From: Monoplex corrugatus
Taxonomy: Eukaryota > Mollusca > Gastropoda > Littorinimorpha > Ranellidae
Length of the DNA: 64,000 nucleotides
Direction: 5' to 3'
Assembly (NCBI GenBank): GCA_030674185.1
Contig: CM060312.1
Location: forward strand, 74,485,737 to 74,549,736
Position numbers and translations under genes: made by a program. Below the pieces are notes generated by a model that ran no database searches, was not told the origin of the DNA, and saw only the letters and a program-made list of their open reading frames with translations. Below, in pieces: positions 60,241-64,000 of this stretch (the stretch's first letter is position 1; each line of letters begins with the position of its first letter).

Positions 60241-61848
60241 TACTACACGTCATTATTGAAGGGCCAGGAACGTTTTCGAGTCAATTTTTGAAAGGAGAAA
60301 TAACCTATTTTCTCTTACTCTTTTCTCCAATTCGTTGCCGTAACTGAATGGATAAGAGCTCAGACAACATTGCAGTTTCCTTTTGGCACGTGTTTGGGGA
60401 TTTGCCGATTTGCAATGGGCGGCCCAAGGAAGACAATTTCCACACGAAATTGTCGAATCTTCAGCAGGGTCTCTCTGACGACGCAGGCAAGGTTGCGACA
60501 AAATTCGCTTTGCACGTGCAAGGCAAACCCTTTTTGAACACTACTCCAGCCAAAGTTGCCCGCAGACGAGGATAAAAAGGACCCGTTCTTGGTTCGTTTT
60601 AACCATGCTTGCAAGACGACGGATGACGGATGAGCAGCGGGGGAGAGCCCTCGCTCTGCTTGATGAAGGCCTAGCGCAGCGGGAAGTTGCTAGACGACTT
60701 GAAGTGTCGCATTCCACAATCCAGAGATGCTGGAGCGCTTCAATGAGACTGGAGCAGTCCAGGAAAGGCGTCACACGGGTCGACCCAGAGTAACGACAAG
60801 ACAGCAAGACCGCTACCTTGCCCTCTCCGTCCTGAGGGAAAGGGCATCCACTGCGGTGACCTTGAGGGGTCAGCTGAGGGACGCAACAGGTGCTAACATC
60901 AGCTGCAGCACGGTGAGAAGACGGCTACATGAGGCAAACTTGAGGTCACGGAGACCGGCCGTCCGACCCGTGCTGTATCAACAGAGTGCGCCGCATGACC
61001 TGGGCCAGGGAGCACGTGACCTGGACAAGGCAACAGTGGGCCCGGGTCTGGTTTTCGGATGAGTCCAGGTTCACCCTGACCTTTAACGATGGCCGGGCTC
61101 GGGTGTGGCGACGTCAAGGGGAGAGGTTCGCTGACGCCACTGTCCAAGAGCATAACCGGTACGGCGGCGGGTCGGTGATGGTGTGGGGTGGCATGAGCCG
61201 TGGTACCCGGACCCCCCTGCTCCCCATTGACGGCATCCTGAACGGGGTCCGGTACCGGGACGAGGTTCTGGCGGCCGTGGCACTGCCTGCGCTTGTGGAC
61301 CTTGGTCAAGGCGCCATCTTCCAGGACGACAATGCACCTGCGCATCGAGCACGCCTTGTGACCGACTTCCTGGAGCAGCATGAAGTCGTCCGTATGGCCT
61401 GGCCAGCGTGCTCACCTGACCTGAACCCAATTGAACACCTCTGGGATGTGCTCGGGAGGCGCATCAGGGACAACCACCCCCCACCGGGCACCCTGGCCAG
61501 GCTGGTCGACATCCTGCAGATCGAGTGGGCGGCCATCCCTCAGGACACACTCCGTACCCTTGTGGGGTCGATGCATCGGCGCTGTGAAGCATGCATCCAG
61601 GCTCGGGGCGGACACACGCGATATTGAAAACAGATTGGCCAAATCTGACACTTTCTGTTTTTTGAAAAGGGGGGATGTTCCTTTAAATGCATGTGCTGTT
61701 CACTAATGGGTCATTGTGCTAATTTCTTTTTCCAAAACAGGTGTGGAAATGATGAAATAAAACAGAATCAATTCTAAACATTGTCAATTATTTCAACTTA
61801 AAATTAGAGAGGAAGGAAGAAGTGGCCCTTAAATTATGATTAGGAGTA
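60241..61848 (+). mobile_element. Tc1/mariner (DD34E) transposon, nearly full length
   Basis: The ends form an imperfect inverted repeat of about 30 bp sharing CATTATTGAAGGGCCA (left, 60251-60266) and the complement of TGGCCCTTAAATTATG (right, 61823-61838), with TA at both edges. It interrupts a macrosatellite unit between GACCCCTGACACA and TTAGAAATGTAAAAT, which are nearly contiguous in the other units. The transposase gene lies between. Confidence 0.88.
60605..61627 (+). pseudogene. Tc1-like transposase with two frameshifts
   Basis: Frame 1 (60605 to about 60725) encodes the helix-turn-helix: MTDEQRGRALALLDEGLAQR and EVARRLEVSHSTIQR. A one-base loss near 60725 shifts to frame 2 (MLERFNETGAVQERRHTGRP, containing the GRPR motif, then a second HTH-like region with CSTVRRRLHEANL). 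A second shift near 60975-60985 leads to the catalytic domain (TWAREHVTWTRQQWARVWFS): first Asp in FSDESRF, second Asp in QDDNAPAHRA, Glu in SPDLNPIEHLW, with 34 residues between the second Asp and Glu. It ends normally with TGA after GGHTRY. The catalytic triad is intact, but the frameshifts make this copy non-autonomous. It is GC-richer than the host array. Confidence 0.9.
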
Positions 61849-63536
61849 TATATTAGAAATGTAAAATGATTACTGTTGTCAGCCGTTTGAACATTTGTAG
61901 ATGATCAAAACCATGCGATGCTTAGTGAGATTTTGCTTTTGTTAGTGCGCCAGTGTTTTTTGTGTGAAGTGGTGATATTGCATGTGAGCGCTACCGTACC
62001 TAAAACTTAGAGTGCTGCACTTAAAATGTCAAAAGCTACTCTGTGTGTGTGTGTGTGTGGGTGGTATATATAGAATAACAGGGAAGAGTTATAAGATGGA
62101 TCCAGTGGGACATGATGCTACTTGACTCGGGCTTGTTTCCCCATTGAGAGCGTGTTGCTGCAGTGCAGCCCCACCCATTTTTAAACAAAAACTTCAGGAA
62201 GGTAAGAAAGTAACTGGCCTTCAAAGGAAGGGACCTGACAAATACACCTCTTTAGTATTTCTATACCAGGCTGTAGGGCGGCTGGGCAAATGCCATGCTC
62301 TTCACTATTTTCAGAACCCATGGGATCTTTTGCGTGCGCAGGCCATAATTTCAACAAGAAAATGCAAGGAAGATGATTAGTTTCCTTCTAATCATATGTT
62401 TATATTTAAATTATATTCTGTAGAGATCAGTTTTTGAATTTGCTTAAAAAAATTGAGTTGTTGGCTTGCAATATGAAAAAGGAACATCAAGATGTAATTA
62501 GACTGACTGAAGTCAAACCGGAGGCGGGCACAAACACCCGTCAACTTGTTAGAATGTAGTAGGGAAATGTATGGCTCCGTATTGCAGAGCTGTTAAGAAG
62601 TGCTGTGCTGTTCATAAACTACAACCTAAATACTGAGATATATTCTCAATAAAACTGTAGAGTGGAACCGTACTGTACATAAACCAGAGTCTGAATACTA
62701 AGACGTATACTTAAAGAAATTGTTGAAATGTTCAAGTTCATATTACTTATAGCCCAGCCGACTACAAGAGTGATAGCAGGGCTAACACCACGTCAAAAAC
62801 GACAACCCGGTTAAGATAAAAGACAAGTGTTAAAAACATTGCTCACCATTAACCTTGCAAGTCTAAAATGCAATTAAAGGAAAACGGCCACAAGGTAAAG
62901 AGGAGCCATTATGTTCGTAAACCACAGTCTGAATATTGAGACGTATACAAATTGAAATTGTTCACGGTGAGAGACGGACCCAATTGTACGTAAACCAGAG
63001 TCCGCATATCGAGATGTGTACTAAACGAAATTGTTAAAGGTTATGAAAGAGCCATAATGAACGTAAACCACAGTGTGAATATCGAGATGTATACTAAATG
63101 AAATTGTTGAGAGTGAGGGGTAAAAGTTTATAAGGATGACAAATACATGCTAATTCGGAAAAATGAAGTTTGTGGCAAGGGTGATTGTGGCTAGGTGATT
63201 TTGACTTGCAACTGATTGAAAGTGGTCAGAGTGAGAGATGGACCCTACTGTAGCGTAAACCAGAGCTCTTTAGAAAGCCTGAAATTGCAAACAATTTGGA
63301 ACTTAGCGACTGCTGCTGAAAGGAAAATTGCATGCTGTCGACGCCGTCCCATTCGTACCCCTTCAAACATTCATTAGAAATGTAAAATAATTATGTTGTC
63401 AGTCATTTTGAACATTTGTAGATCGTTTAAACCAAGCGATGCTTAGTGCGAGTTTGCTCTTCTTAGTGCGCCAGCGTTTCACATGTGAAGTGGTGATATT
63501 GATTGTGAGTTCTACATTAGCACTTGTCAAAAGCTA

Positions 63537-63574
<38 letters not shown>

Positions 63575-64000
63575 TGTGTGTGTGGTGGAATCAAGAAGGT
63601 TTTAGATGGATCCAGTGGGACATGACGGTACTTAGGCTGGGCTGTTCTCCCCATTGAGATGTGTTGCTGCAGTGCAGCGCCACCTAGCGTTTGTTGTGTG
63701 ATGTGGTGATGTTGCATATGAGCGCTACACTAAAACTGTCCATATATTGGCCTGATACTTGTGTGTATAACGTATAATTATGTCATTACGGGGTAGAGTG
63801 GTTTTATTTGTGACATGAGAGGGAGATGTGATGTCATGACAGCTCTTTAAAAAGTCTGGAAATGCAAACAATTTGGAACCTAGTGACTGCTGCTGCAAGG
63901 AAAAGTGCATGATGACCACGCTGTCCATTCTTGCCCCTTCACACATTAACTACAAATGTAAAATAATTACTGTTGTCAGCTATTTTGAACGGTTTTAGAT

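Larger units (their letters stand above)
45945..64000. repeat. Macrosatellite array of ~1.4-1.6-kb units, continuing past the window
   Basis: The anchor AAGATGGATCCAGTGGGAC (with changes) recurs near 49121, 49697, 50895, 51247, 53036, 54394, 56009, 57580, 58996, 62096 and 63606. A typical unit has, in order: GCGCTACACTAAAACTTGGA, a GT microsatellite, the anchor, CCCATTGAGAGCGTGTTGCT, GGACCTGGGAAAT, CCCGTGGGATCTTTTGCGTG, ATGTAATTGGACTGACTGAA, TCAACCTGTTAGAATATAGT, several 73-bp subrepeats, GTTTTTGATATAGGTTTA, CATGTGATTATAACAC, GTGACATGATGAGAGCAG and GTAAAATAATTACTGTTG. Single units lack parts of this order. The many short open frames, mostly minus strand, shift between units and are not genes. 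Confidence 0.93.

Noticed and set aside
60899..61651. Minus-strand open frames across the Tc1 element
   Set aside because: They are shadows of the GC-rich transposase coding strand, which has the real domain motifs.

Overview
The window is nuclear DNA of an animal. The mix of intron-split genes with GT-AG boundaries, RTE and CR1/L2-type LINEs, tRNA-derived SINEs, a Tc1/mariner element, TTAA-flanked foldback MITEs and very abundant long GT, CTGT, GA and CATA microsatellites best fits a marine mollusc, probably a gastropod. That placement is inference; no single feature fixes the species. Most of the window is repeat, and very little is host coding sequence.

Layout. 1-1316: 3' part of a Ginger-type integrase gene with a Cys-rich tail, cut by the window edge. 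1464-2221: a GCGC-box array between 19-bp direct repeats, then six 24-bp palindromes. 2235-5580: microsatellites and one foldback MITE. 5783-12048: the one confident complete host gene, a four-exon universal stress protein (154 aa); its introns hold an RTE fragment, a MITE, a SINE and long microsatellites. 12050-17740: 3' flank with a third MITE, a GT/GA tract, a reverse SINE, a weak exon candidate and AT-rich DNA. 17740-19620: a 40-bp minisatellite with a 282-bp higher-order period. 19735-22250: decayed antisense RTE. 22620-26165: nearly full-length antisense CR1/L2-like LINE with two frameshifts. 26590-29095: an unclassified 550-bp repeat family around a dimeric ~220-bp satellite. 30040-31900: two minisatellites, the second split by an RTE 3' end with an 11-bp target duplication. 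32200-33375: a dispersed repeat, a strongly G-rich tract and an exon-like segment.

33911-35280 is a candidate two-exon gene for a 68-residue protein of unknown function. Downstream, 37150-45480 is built from duplications that keep splice-like signals: ten 65-66-bp units each carrying branch-point-like, polypyrimidine and CAG acceptor motifs, a 52-bp exon-like block present twice about 6 kb apart, and 0.7-1.0-kb tandem units. From 45950 to the right edge the sequence is a macrosatellite of ~1.4-1.6-kb units, each with a GT microsatellite and, where intact, a nested array of 73-bp subrepeats. A Tc1-like transposon (60241-61848) sits inside one unit.

The candidates for something undescribed are the palindrome array, the acceptor-module array and the nested macrosatellite. 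None can be shown to be functional from sequence alone.
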